Assembly: GCF_041224425.1 (NCBI RefSeq)
Contig: NZ_JBGFGL010000068.1
Coordinates: 1 to 64,000, forward strand
DNA from: Psychroserpens sp041224425
GTDB taxonomy: Bacteria > Bacteroidota > Bacteroidia > Flavobacteriales > Flavobacteriaceae
Direction: 5' to 3'
DNA: 64,000 nucleotides
Part shown: piece by piece, positions 53,665 to 61,773 of the stretch
Layout: each line of letters begins with the position of its first letter
How positions within the stretch are numbered: position 1 is the stretch's first letter
Program-made: the position numbers and the translations under genes
Notes under the pieces: model-generated
The model's input: only the letters and a program-made list of their open reading frames with translations
The model's database searches: none
What the model was told of the DNA's origin: nothing

Positions 53665-54579
53665 TTAGTCTTCTGTAAGTATAATGGTGTTGCCTTTGAG
53701 TTCGTAGGTAATTCCCATAGGAACTAAAGTTGATTTAAGAGCGAGGTCTAAATTATTGTGCTCAAAACTTCCAGAGAACAAACGCTCTGTATTGACGTTT
53801 TCAGTCTCAAAATCAATGTCGAAATACTGTTTTAATTCTTCTAGAACTAGGTGCAAAGGTTGTGCTTCAAATTTTGATAATCCGTTTCTCCAATCTGGTG
53901 AGTCTTCTTGAAAAGTCAAGTTTTCAACCGTATTGTTTTCAATATTTATTTGCATTCCCTTGGTTAGGGTTTGAGGCGATGCGGACATGTTTTTTTGAGA
54001 GAATTCCACTGTTCCTTCATAGCATTTCAATTCAAATGTGATTCTGTCTCTAATGTTGAATTGGGTTCCTAAAACCCTCACTACACCTTGAGAGGTTTCC
54101 ACTTTAAAGTCGTCTCCTTTGGTAATAGTAAAATAAGCTTCTCCAGTTAATTTGACGGTTTTGTCATTAGACCAAAAAAAGCGTTTCAAAGAAATGCTGG
54201 AATTGGAATTTAGATGTACCTCAGAACCGTCATTTAAAACAATGGTTTGGTTGTCACCAATACCGTTGCTGTAGGTTTTGGAGGAATTCAAATAGAAGCC
54301 TAACGACAATATCAATATAGCAGCAACAGCTATTTTTTGCCATAGCTGAATGGTTTTTGATTTTGAAGTCGTAGTAGGAGTGCTGATTTTTTCTTGTACA
54401 TTTTTCAATGCTTTCTCTACGTCAATTTCTGGTCCGCTCAACAATTGCGCTTCTTCATCAATGCGTTTAAACTCCTTGTAGGCATCCGTTTTTTTGAAGG
54501 CAGCTAATTCTTCATCAGAAAGTTCTCCTGCAATCCAACGTGCTAAAAAAGTCTCATCTGTATGGTAGTTTTGTTCCAT
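53665..54579 (-). CDS. FecR-family anti-sigma factor
   Basis: A 304-residue inner-membrane regulator with a cytoplasmic sigma-binding start (ETFLARWIAGELSDEELAAF), one membrane helix (about 86-103, AVAAILILSLGFYL), a FecR domain (about 110-220, LNSNSSISLKRFFW and VRVLGTQFNIRDR) and a C-terminal DUF4974 domain (about 230-304, PLHLVLEELKQYFDIDFE). It transmits the receptor signal to the ECF sigma factor encoded upstream. Same strand and order as typical operons: sigma, FecR, receptor. Confidence 0.95.
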   Translation of the reverse strand: MEQNYHTDETFLARWIAGELSDEELAAFKKTDAYKEFKRIDEEAQLLSGPEIDVEKALKNVQEKISTPTTTSKSKTIQLWQKIAVAAILILSLGFYLNSSKTYSNGIGDNQTIVLNDGSEVHLNSNSSISLKRFFWSNDKTVKLTGEAYFTITKGDDFKVETSQGVVRVLGTQFNIRDRITFELKCYEGTVEFSQKNMSASPQTLTKGMQINIENNTVENLTFQEDSPDWRNGLSKFEAQPLHLVLEELKQYFDIDFETENVNTERLFSGSFEHNNLDLALKSTLVPMGITYELKGNTIILTED

Positions 54580-54627
54580 TTACCTTGCGTTTCTGATGTT
54601 AATACATTTAAAAACAGATTTACCCTA

Positions 54628-55149
54628 TTATATTTTTATATGGTTTCCCAATTTTTCCCTGAGTTCTTTTAAGGCCTTGCTCATTCTTCTTTCAATGGCC
54701 TTTACGGTTAAGCCTGTTATTTCGGCAATTTCCTTATAGGTTTTACCTTCAATTCTACTCAATAGAAAGACTTCTCGTTCCTTAAAATTCAGATCATTGA
54801 TGGCCTGCTTCAATTTGATTCTGAATTCTTCTTGCTCCAGAAGGAAGTCCGGACTTTCATGATTGCTATTGTCTGTTACCGTTTTTTGATGCTTAAGCAC
54901 CACTTTTTTGTGGGCAATTTGGTTAATCAATAGGTTGTTGCAAGCAGAATAAATATACGACTTCGCTTTTGAGTAAATAATTTTTTCACAAAGATTCCAA
55001 ATCTTCACAAATATATTTTGAACAATATCTTCGGCTTGCTGTAGGTCTCCGCATTTGTAATAGATGTACCTCGTGATCGATTCGTAGTGCTTTCTGAAAA
55101 AATCATTGAAAACTTTTTCATCACATAATGAAGGTTCTTTGTTAGGCAT
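54628..55149 (-). CDS. ECF RNA polymerase sigma factor
   Basis: A 173-residue extracytoplasmic-function sigma factor of the Bacteroidota FecI-like expansion. Sigma-2 covers about residues 12-75 (FFRKHYESITRYIYYKCGDL and AEDIVQNIFVKIWN) and sigma-4 about 115-165 (FKEREVFLLSRIEGKTYKEI). It starts the sigma-FecR-receptor operon and has its own predicted -7 element. It should direct transcription of the receptor operon when the ligand is bound. Confidence 0.95.
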   Translation of the reverse strand: MPNKEPSLCDEKVFNDFFRKHYESITRYIYYKCGDLQQAEDIVQNIFVKIWNLCEKIIYSKAKSYIYSACNNLLINQIAHKKVVLKHQKTVTDNSNHESPDFLLEQEEFRIKLKQAINDLNFKEREVFLLSRIEGKTYKEIAEITGLTVKAIERRMSKALKELREKLGNHIKI

Positions 55150-55169
55150 TTATCTACTAGTTGTAATTC

Positions 55170-55177
55170 CAAAAGTA
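55170..55177 (-). promoter_or_regulatory. -7 element for the sigma-FecR-receptor operon
   Basis: Minus-strand TACTTTTG, a perfect TAnnTTTG match, 20 bp before the start codon of the sigma gene. Confidence 0.6.
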
Positions 55178-55265
55178 CTTAAACTTCGAAAAATAGTGTT
55201 AAAAAAATAGGGTAAAGTTTTGTTTGTCTGTAATGGGTTTGAATACGAACCTTAATGGACTTATT

Positions 55266-56021
55266 ATGAAATTATTTTCCTGGATATTACTTTTTTGTGT
55301 GCTAACGGCAAATTCACAAGTAATAGAATCTTCAAATGACAGCTTAGAAATCAACAAACCCAAAAAGACATTTTTAAAGCAAATAACAGTTCCTAGGGTT
55401 TTAATAGGAACGTCGCTTTTAATTTCTGGAACGACCCTAGAAAAAGGAATTCAAAATGACATTGGTAATTTGGTGGGAAATGATTTCACAACCAAAATGG
55501 ATGACTATATGTGGTATGTGCCTTTGGTTGAAATGTACTCGGCTGATTTGCTTGGAGTAGAGGCTAAGAATCATTGGTTCGACCAATCTAAAAATGCATT
55601 TGTAGCGCATACTATCAACAAGTACACTACCAATGCACTCAAAGGCTTGATTCACAAAACGAGACCTAATGGTTATAACGATAATTCCTTTCCGTCAGGT
55701 CATACGTCAAAGGCTTTTACTTCGGCTACAATCTTGTATGAGGAATTTAAAGATACAAATCCATGGTTGGCTTACAGTGGCTATGCTTTTGCCTCAACAA
55801 CAGGTTTTCTAAGGGTAGCCAAGAATTCACATTATTTATCTGATGTATTGGCAGGTGCTGGTTTGGGAATCCTTATCACCAAATTGGTATACCATTTCGA
55901 TTATTTATTTGATTGGAATCCGTTTAAGAAAAATCAAGAGTCTGAGAGTCTTACAAAATTTAATGTAGCACCATCAATTTATAATGACACCGTTGGTTTA
56001 ACGGCAGTAATTCAATTTTAA
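55266..56021 (+). CDS. PAP2-family membrane-associated phosphatase
   Basis: A 251-residue exported or membrane-bound acid phosphatase. It has a signal peptide (MKLFSWILLFCVLTANSQ) and the three PAP2 motifs: KGLIHKTRPNG, SFPSGHTSKAF and RVAKNSHYLSDVLAGAG. Family members remove phosphate from lipid pyrophosphates or phosphatidic acid, for example undecaprenyl pyrophosphate. The Met at 55266 is the likely start because it opens the signal peptide. A GT9 gene follows 3 bp later, suggesting a shared transcript for envelope glycan work. Confidence 0.9.
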   Translation: MKLFSWILLFCVLTANSQVIESSNDSLEINKPKKTFLKQITVPRVLIGTSLLISGTTLEKGIQNDIGNLVGNDFTTKMDDYMWYVPLVEMYSADLLGVEAKNHWFDQSKNAFVAHTINKYTTNALKGLIHKTRPNGYNDNSFPSGHTSKAFTSATILYEEFKDTNPWLAYSGYAFASTTGFLRVAKNSHYLSDVLAGAGLGILITKLVYHFDYLFDWNPFKKNQESESLTKFNVAPSIYNDTVGLTAVIQF

Positions 56022-56024
56022 AGT

Positions 56025-57113
56025 ATGGAGGCTCCCAATAATATTAAAATAAAGAGCAAGAGAGCAATAATTTGGAAGCGGATAAATGATGTCAGAAGAA
56101 ACATAATGACATCGTTGACCAAAAATATTGGTAAATCCCAAGTTGATACCATGCCGCTCAATGGTGATATAACGATTAAAAAAGTTTTGGTTGTCAGACC
56201 AAACCACAGGTTAGGGAATCTGATCTTGACGACACCATTGATACAAGAAATTGAAACTGCTTTTCCCGAATGTGAAATAGATATTTTGGCAAAAGGCAAT
56301 CTAGCGCCAATTGTATTTGGAACGTATGGCAATATCAAAAACTACCTGCTCCTTCCTAGAAAGCCATTTAAGCACTTAATAAATTATGCCTTGGTTTGGC
56401 TAAAAGTAAAATTCAGAACATACGATTTGGTGGTCAATGCCGTGAGAGGTTCATCTTCGGGCAGATTATTAACCCAAATTGCGAATTCTAAATATAAAAT
56501 CTTCGGAGCGGTAGAGGCGCAAAAAGTTGATGCTTCCCATAAAGGGTATCATATGGCTAAAAACCCGATTCATCATTTTAGAACGTATTTTTCTAAGTCA
56601 GGTATCATAAAAATAGACAAGCCCATAGCGCCATTAGATTTAAAGCTTACCAAAGATGAGATTGAGAAAGGGAAGACCATTCTAAAAAGCACGTTTGATA
56701 ACAACAAAATAACCATATGCATATTTACCTATGCAACAGGTAGTAAATGCTATTCGAAATTGTGGTGGAAAGATTTTTATACACAATTGAAATTGAGGTT
56801 TAAGGATTATAATATTTTGGAGATTTTGCCAGTGGAGAATATTTCCCAAATAGATTTTCAGGCGGAATCCTTCTACAGTAAGGATATTAGGGAAATAGGA
56901 TCGGTTATTGCCAATGCAGAATTGTTTATCGGTGCAGATTCTGGTATCATGCATTTGGCAAGCTCGACAAAGACTACCACTATCGGATTGTTTTCAAACA
57001 CAAAAATTGAAAAATACAAGCCTTATGCTAATGGAAGTTTTGCCATAAATACACAAAAAAATAATGTTGAAGAGTGTATATCACTTGTAGAAAACGCTTT
57101 TGTGTATGCTTAA
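56025..57113 (+). CDS. Glycosyltransferase family 9 (heptosyltransferase-like)
   Basis: A 362-residue enzyme with the GT-B fold of GT9 LPS heptosyltransferases. The N-terminal domain has VLVVRPNHRLGNLILTTPLI and ECEIDILAKG; the C-terminal donor site contains ELFIGADSGIMHLASSTKT. The first 45 residues, rich in Lys and Arg, are not part of the typical family and may be an extra N-terminal anchor or an over-long start. It follows the PAP2 gene closely. Acceptor sugar unknown. Confidence 0.88.
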   Translation: MEAPNNIKIKSKRAIIWKRINDVRRNIMTSLTKNIGKSQVDTMPLNGDITIKKVLVVRPNHRLGNLILTTPLIQEIETAFPECEIDILAKGNLAPIVFGTYGNIKNYLLLPRKPFKHLINYALVWLKVKFRTYDLVVNAVRGSSSGRLLTQIANSKYKIFGAVEAQKVDASHKGYHMAKNPIHHFRTYFSKSGIIKIDKPIAPLDLKLTKDEIEKGKTILKSTFDNNKITICIFTYATGSKCYSKLWWKDFYTQLKLRFKDYNILEILPVENISQIDFQAESFYSKDIREIGSVIANAELFIGADSGIMHLASSTKTTTIGLFSNTKIEKYKPYANGSFAINTQKNNVEECISLVENAFVYA

Positions 57114-57161
57114 ACTAAAATAATATATAATATACTATAAAAATTTGTATATCAATACATT

Positions 57162-57179
57162 ATAATTTATATAAATTAT
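57162..57179. repeat. 18-bp AT-only palindrome at a gene end
   Basis: ATAATTTATATAAATTAT is a perfect palindrome overlapping the stop of the minus-strand gene ending at 57176, in a very AT-rich spacer (about 57114-57180). It could be a weak terminator for both converging genes. Confidence 0.4.
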
Positions 57180-57850
57180 TTACAGATATGATTGTCAATG
57201 ATATACTGGGTTATTTCCTTTAGTGTTTTCTTGGTTTCAGGATGCTCATCAAAACTGGTAAAATATTCATAGTCTTTTTTAATATTCTTGCCATACCAAA
57301 CCCTTGGACTGCCATCTGGGTTAAAAAAAACATAGTTACACGTTGGTTCAATTTTTCTGAAATTATCAATAAGATTATCATCGCGAATTTTTAATAGACC
57401 GAGATTTAATTTTTTGATATCAAATTTTGATTCAACATAATGGTCATTGTCCCAAACCATCCAATGTTGTTTGTTTAAAACCTGATACAGTAGCAAGCCC
57501 AAAATCACTATAAGGGAACAGATAATAACAACCCGATTTCTTTTTTTTAATCTTGAAATTTCAGTTACATATTTTTCTATAGATGGAGAATGGGCGTTTT
57601 TGTATTCTGAATAGTCAGAATATCCTAAATAAACACTAAGCGCATCAGCGGCAAATGTTCTTAAATGGACAGTTTCTTCAGAACCATCAAGAGCCTTATT
57701 GTAATGATCTCTTAAGGTTCTTTCGCCGTAAGGTTCATTACTGTGCCCTTGAATAAATTCAGATAGCTCTCTTGATATATGGGTTATTTTATCAGTATCT
57801 AGTTTATGTTTTGCTTTCTCAAAAGCATCAAGTATGAGTTGGTTGTACAT
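57176..57850 (-). CDS. Unknown protein, cytoplasmic domain plus one helix and periplasmic domain
   Basis: A 224-residue protein. Residues 1-85 form a compact helical domain (HISRELSEFIQGHSNEPYGE, RTLRDHYNKAL, ALSVYLGYSDYSEYKN) that I have seen in other Flavobacteriia membrane proteins but cannot name. A membrane helix follows (about 103-123) and then a periplasmic domain with NLGLLKIRDDNLIDNFRKIE and CNYVFFNPDGSPRVWYG. It resembles a small signal-transducing membrane protein; no catalytic motif is visible. A strong inverted repeat lies in its upstream region. Confidence 0.65.
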   Translation of the reverse strand: MYNQLILDAFEKAKHKLDTDKITHISRELSEFIQGHSNEPYGERTLRDHYNKALDGSEETVHLRTFAADALSVYLGYSDYSEYKNAHSPSIEKYVTEISRLKKRNRVVIICSLIVILGLLLYQVLNKQHWMVWDNDHYVESKFDIKKLNLGLLKIRDDNLIDNFRKIEPTCNYVFFNPDGSPRVWYGKNIKKDYEYFTSFDEHPETKKTLKEITQYIIDNHICK

Positions 57851-57888
57851 AGTGCTTGAGTTTTACTGTTAGTACATGGAATTCTTAT

Positions 57889-57936
57889 GGAACTTTTATG
57901 GAATTAATTTTCCATAAAAGTTCCATTTTTTTTCCA
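57889..57936 (+). terminator. 17-bp perfect inverted repeat followed by eight T
   Basis: The arm 57889-57905 (ATGGAACTTTTATGGAA) is exactly complementary to 57912-57928, with a 6-base loop, then TTTTTTTT on the plus strand. That is a textbook intrinsic terminator for plus-strand RNA, yet the nearest plus-strand gene ends at 57113, so it would stop antisense read-through over the unknown gene. On the minus strand it lies in the promoter/leader region of that gene. The rest of 57851-58182 shows no gene that I can support. Confidence 0.6.
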
Positions 57937-58182
57937 AACATTCCAAATCACAACCACTTCTTTTACGAAAGATTTGAAACGCCTTAATCGCAAAAGGCAT
58001 GCGAAATTCAAATTGACAATGGCTATGATGGCAATTCGAGATCGTCTCGGGAAGGGCTTCAACAATTGCTTTCATATGCCACACTTCCCAACGAAGCACT
58101 GACTTCAAACGCGCGTGCTGCAATTCAACAAACTGAAATATCTCAGGTGGCACGCTATTGTCAAATTTTAAACAATGGAAGT

Positions 58183-58338
58183 ATGAAAGCAATTCGATTT
58201 TTTGCATTGTTGGCTGTTGTGTCTATATTCTGTTTTTCTTGTACACCAGAGCAAATTTCTGAAGAAATAGCTCCTCAAGGTTGCTGTGATGAAGGAGAGC
58301 ACATTCCGCCACCACCACCGCCACCACCTGGTGGCTAA
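58183..58338 (+). CDS. Small proline-tailed lipoprotein
   Basis: A 51-residue predicted lipoprotein: signal peptide MKAIRFFALLAVVSIFCFSC with the lipid-modified Cys20, then TPEQISEEIAPQGCCDEGEH with a Cys-Cys pair, and a tail of eight prolines plus GG. The frame is open further upstream, but the Met at 58183 opens a proper signal peptide. It is followed 44 bp later by a TPR sensor kinase gene. It may be a surface or periplasmic peptide; no homologue is recognised. Confidence 0.6.
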   Translation: MKAIRFFALLAVVSIFCFSCTPEQISEEIAPQGCCDEGEHIPPPPPPPPGG

Positions 58339-58370
58339 GTAATAAGATAGATTGTTACTGAAAATAAGTT

Positions 58371-58378
58371 TACATTTG
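58371..58378 (+). promoter_or_regulatory. -7 element for the sensor kinase gene
   Basis: TACATTTG, a perfect TAnnTTTG match, ending 4 bp before the ATG at 58383, so the kinase transcript from this promoter would be nearly leaderless. Confidence 0.5.
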
Positions 58379-58382
58379 AGGA

Positions 58383-60077
58383 ATGAAGTCCATAGTAATT
58401 TCATTCCTCATTTTTTTTAGTGCCATTTGGTTGGTGCATAGCTCTGATAATGTAGAACTTAAAGTTCAAAACGCGTCAGTGGTCGATAGTTTATCGTATT
58501 ATAGAGACCTCGCTTTAAAACCTAAGAGCAAAGATGACCTTATAAAGGTTTATGAATTCTTTAAAAACAGAAACGAGACAAGTCTGAGCCAAAAAGACAC
58601 CTTGAATATTATATATAATTTGCGGTATATCGCTATGACACAATTTGATCTCGGATTGTTACAGGATAGTGAAAAAATAGCTGTAGAGGCTTTGGAGTAT
58701 ATTGACAATTTTAGTGTTCAAGACACTAGAGCTACCGAGAATAGGGTTGGGATTTATAACCATTTAGGACGTGTTTATAATAGATTGAAAGATTATAAGA
58801 GCGCACTTTGGTATTATGAAAAAGCAGAGGTCTTACAGAAAGATCCTGTAAGGTTAAATACATTAAAAACCAATAAGGCACTGATTTATTATGAGCAAGG
58901 AAACTTCCATGAAGCATTTAGCATATATCTCGATGTTCATAGGTTTAATTTAAAAGGGAATGATAGGCTCAAAATAGCGCGATCTCTATGTAATCTAGGA
59001 ATGACTATGTCCAAAATGGATATGCCTGGAGCACTTGACAGTATCCATAAGTCTTTGGAAATAAGAGAACATGCTGGATATACTACAGGAATGGTAGACA
59101 GCTACTTAAAGCTATCAGATTATTACAAAGACAGTAATAACCTTCAAAAAGCCCTCCAAAATGCCGAACAGGCGCTTGCGTTGACAAGAATCAATAAAAA
59201 AGTACATGAGGAGGTTGAGGTGTTATCAGTATTAATGAAATTGAATTCCAATAACGATATTAATCGCTATACCTTCCTTAAGGACAGTTTGTATAATTTA
59301 GAGCTGAATGTTCAAAATAGCTATGCTGCCAAGAAATATGCCTTAGAGAAACAAATGAGGTTGGCACAGGAAAAAGAGCTTAAGATTAAGGAAGTCGAGC
59401 TCGATAATGCCACACAAAAGCAATTGAAATTGTACTATCTGATCATAGCCATCATTTTATTGTTTTTAGCGGTGTTTATAGTCTTTTATTTAAGGTCGAA
59501 GCACAAAAAAGACAAACTTCAGGAAGTGTATAAAACAGAATCGCGCATTTCCAAAAAGGTCCATGATGAAGTGGCTAACGATGTGTTTCAGCTCATGACG
59601 AAACTAGAAAGCAATTCCAATATTGAGTCTGAAGTGGTCGATGATTTACATGGTTTGTATTACAGAACACGTGATATTGCCCAAGAGCACGGCACCATAA
59701 GTCATGCCTATCCGTTTTCAGAGCAGTTGACGGCCTTGATAGAAAATTATCAAAATACAGAAACCAACATCATTGTAAAAGGGCTGTCTGAGGTAAACTA
59801 TACCATGTTGTCAGAAATAAAGAAAATGACCATTTACAAGGTGCTTCAGGAGTTGCTCATCAATATGAAAAAGCACAGCAAGGCAAGTATTGTAGTGGTG
59901 TCATTTCAGAAGGATAACGGAAAACATGAGATAAGATATAGTGATAACGGAGTAGGTTGTGACATAAAAAAAGGCAACGGACTTCAAAATACGGAAAACC
60001 GTATTCAAGCCATTAACGGAACTATTACTTTTGAATCTGAACCAAATAAGGGATTTAAAGCAAAAATTAAATTTTAA
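58383..60077 (+). CDS. TPR-containing sensor histidine kinase (NarX/LuxR-system type)
   Basis: A 564-residue kinase. A signal peptide (MKSIVISFLIFFSAIWLVHS) is followed by periplasmic TPR repeats (about 85-300, YNHLGRVYNRLKDYKSALWY, LSDYYKDSNNLQKALQNAEQ), a coiled coil, a membrane helix (about 350-372) and a cytoplasmic kinase. The phospho-acceptor His lies in ISKKVHDEVANDVFQ (near residue 395); the ATPase has the N-box LQELLINMKKHSKAS, the G1 box YSDNGVGCD and the G2 box GNGLQNTENRI. It is paired with the response regulator 2 bp downstream. The signal sensed is unknown. Confidence 0.92.
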   Translation: MKSIVISFLIFFSAIWLVHSSDNVELKVQNASVVDSLSYYRDLALKPKSKDDLIKVYEFFKNRNETSLSQKDTLNIIYNLRYIAMTQFDLGLLQDSEKIAVEALEYIDNFSVQDTRATENRVGIYNHLGRVYNRLKDYKSALWYYEKAEVLQKDPVRLNTLKTNKALIYYEQGNFHEAFSIYLDVHRFNLKGNDRLKIARSLCNLGMTMSKMDMPGALDSIHKSLEIREHAGYTTGMVDSYLKLSDYYKDSNNLQKALQNAEQALALTRINKKVHEEVEVLSVLMKLNSNNDINRYTFLKDSLYNLELNVQNSYAAKKYALEKQMRLAQEKELKIKEVELDNATQKQLKLYYLIIAIILLFLAVFIVFYLRSKHKKDKLQEVYKTESRISKKVHDEVANDVFQLMTKLESNSNIESEVVDDLHGLYYRTRDIAQEHGTISHAYPFSEQLTALIENYQNTETNIIVKGLSEVNYTMLSEIKKMTIYKVLQELLINMKKHSKASIVVVSFQKDNGKHEIRYSDNGVGCDIKKGNGLQNTENRIQAINGTITFESEPNKGFKAKIKF

Positions 60078-60079
60078 TA

Positions 60080-60745
60080 ATGTTCAGAAGAGTATTAATC
60101 AATGATGATCACGACGCCATTCTTTCAAGCATTTCGCATACGCTAAAAAAATTAAATGCAAATTCGGTAGAACGTTCCCAATATTGTGACGAAGCGTTTT
60201 TAAAGATAAAAAAGGCAGAGCTCGACAAAGCCGAATATGATTTATTGATTACCGATTTATCCTTCAAGCGCGACCATAGAAACGTCAATTTAGATTGTGG
60301 CGAAGATCTTATCGAGAAGATCAGAACCGATTTTCCAGACATGAAGATCATCGTCTATTCTATGAAAGACCAACTTCAAAAAGTAAGGCAATTGGTGAAG
60401 ACCTATGGTGTTAATGCTTATGTGTGTAAAGACAGAAAAGGGTCTTTAGAACTTGAGGAAGCCATTAAGGCTGTTAGTGAAGGCAGACTCTATTTATCGC
60501 CTCAAGTCTCCAGTGCCTTGAGTCCAAAAGCCGATTTAGAGATTGAGGATTATGACATTTATTTGTTGAAACTATTAGCAAAAGGCCTGTCGCAGGAAGA
60601 GATCAGCAAGCTCCTCAAGACCGAAAAAATAAAACCCAGTAGTTTGAGTTCTATCGAAAAACGCTTAAACAGACTTCGCATCCAGTTCAAATCCAATAAT
60701 GTCATTCAGTTAGTGGCTACTGCTAAGGATTTGGGATTGATTTAA
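60080..60745 (+). CDS. LuxR/NarL-type response regulator
   Basis: A 221-residue two-component regulator. The receiver domain (1-130) has the acidic pair in VLINDDHDA, the phospho-acceptor Asp in YDLLITDLSFKRD (about residue 57), Ser in IIVYSMKDQ and Lys in AYVCKDRKG. A GerE/LuxR-type helix-turn-helix follows (about 155-215, LKLLAKGLSQEEISKLLKTE with a longer than usual second helix region). It starts 2 bp after the kinase and is followed by a perfect palindrome at 60774-60791. Confidence 0.93.
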   Translation: MFRRVLINDDHDAILSSISHTLKKLNANSVERSQYCDEAFLKIKKAELDKAEYDLLITDLSFKRDHRNVNLDCGEDLIEKIRTDFPDMKIIVYSMKDQLQKVRQLVKTYGVNAYVCKDRKGSLELEEAIKAVSEGRLYLSPQVSSALSPKADLEIEDYDIYLLKLLAKGLSQEEISKLLKTEKIKPSSLSSIEKRLNRLRIQFKSNNVIQLVATAKDLGLI

Positions 60746-60773
60746 ACATAAGATTTTTATAATCAATACCTTA

Positions 60774-60791
60774 CTTACGGATATCCGTAAG
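60774..60791. promoter_or_regulatory. 18-bp perfect palindrome, candidate response-regulator operator
   Basis: CTTACGGATATCCGTAAG is an exact palindrome with no T-run, 29 bp after the response regulator gene. A TACATTTA box (60812-60819, one mismatch from TAnnTTTG) lies downstream; if it is the -7 element, the palindrome centre is at about -41, the classical activator position, for the SGNH gene. Binding by the neighbouring regulator is inference. Confidence 0.5.
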
Positions 60792-60864
60792 GGAGTTTGT
60801 TCTTATGACTTTACATTTAGTGCTCGTATGAAGAGGCTATCAATCAAATCCATAAGAGCGCAAC

Positions 60865-61581
60865 ATGGCTATTGAAGTTGTATTTGCAATTTCGGTTGCA
60901 GCAAATATAATTGCACTTCTTATAGGGAGCTATGTGCTTATTAAAAAGGATGTGTTAGGTATTGTTAGAAAACAAATCAATAAACCTAACAACCAATCTA
61001 CCATCTTTGGTGAGCACTACGATTTTAAACTCGACTTTTTTGAACGCATGCCTGCAAGGTCTGAAGAACTCATTTTTTTAGGCGATAGCCTAACTGCCAT
61101 GTGTAATTGGAATGAGCTTCTTAGCAAACAAAACCTCAAAAACAGAGGTATTAGTGGTGACACAATTAAAGGAGTTATTAATAGATTGGATGAGGTAATT
61201 CGTTTCCAACCTAAAAAAATATTCTTGATGATTGGTATCAACGATTTGGGAAATAAGAAATCTGTTGATCAAATTCTAAACGATTATGAGACATTGGTGA
61301 GTTTGATTTTAAAGAAAGCGCCAAACACCAAATTGTACATCCAAAGTCTACTTCCAACATATGATCAGCCAACAAGAAGAAATATCGATATTATAAATAT
61401 CAACAAACGTTTAAGTCAGCTTTCAGACGAACATAAGCTAATATTCATAAACCTGTTTGATACATTCAAAACAAAAGAAAACACACTGAATCGAGAATTG
61501 TCTTATGATGGCTTGCATATTAACGCAGAGGGTTATTTGCTGTGGAAAAAGGCCATAACGAATTATGTGGCTAATGAATAG
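60865..61581 (+). CDS. SGNH/GDSL-family hydrolase with membrane anchor
   Basis: A 238-residue lipase/esterase-like protein. An N-terminal hydrophobic segment (about 4-28) is followed by block I LIFLGDSLTAMCNW (catalytic Ser), a Gly-containing block II (NRGISGDTIKGV), block III IGINDLGNKKS (Asn) and block V DGLHINAEGYLLW (Asp and His). It resembles platelet-activating-factor acetylhydrolase-type SGNH enzymes that deacetylate glycans or hydrolyse esters. A candidate operator and promoter lie upstream. Confidence 0.9.
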   Translation: MAIEVVFAISVAANIIALLIGSYVLIKKDVLGIVRKQINKPNNQSTIFGEHYDFKLDFFERMPARSEELIFLGDSLTAMCNWNELLSKQNLKNRGISGDTIKGVINRLDEVIRFQPKKIFLMIGINDLGNKKSVDQILNDYETLVSLILKKAPNTKLYIQSLLPTYDQPTRRNIDIININKRLSQLSDEHKLIFINLFDTFKTKENTLNRELSYDGLHINAEGYLLWKKAITNYVANE

Positions 61582-61587
61582 GTAGTG

Positions 61588-61613
61588 AAAATACCCAATA
61601 AAGAGTATTTTTT
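61588..61613 (+). terminator. Weak AU-rich terminator after the SGNH gene
   Basis: AAAATAC (61588-61594) pairs with GTATTTT (61605-61611) followed by T. The stem is short and AT-rich, so only a modest terminator. Confidence 0.4.
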
Positions 61614-61773
61614 GAGCGTATCAAGTGCTATAAATTTGAAAGCATGGGGATTAACGAATTTGGGCTTTTAACGAAGATAAGATGCTTTTGTCGAAAATAA
61701 CTCAACTTCAAAGGCATATAAAAATTCAAATCTATAATTTAAACCTGATTATAAAATTAGCTAGCACTGTGTT

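Noticed and set aside
57889..57936. Insertion sequence end
   Set aside because: The inverted repeat has a short loop and T-run like a terminator; no transposase remnant or target-site duplication is visible nearby.
57896..58207. 103-codon minus-strand frame in the spacer before the lipoprotein gene
   Set aside because: No recognisable domain and it runs through the strong 57889-57928 inverted repeat; probably chance.
60774..60791. Terminator of the response regulator gene
   Set aside because: There is no loop-forming spacer and no U-run; a fully self-complementary 18-mer suits protein binding better.
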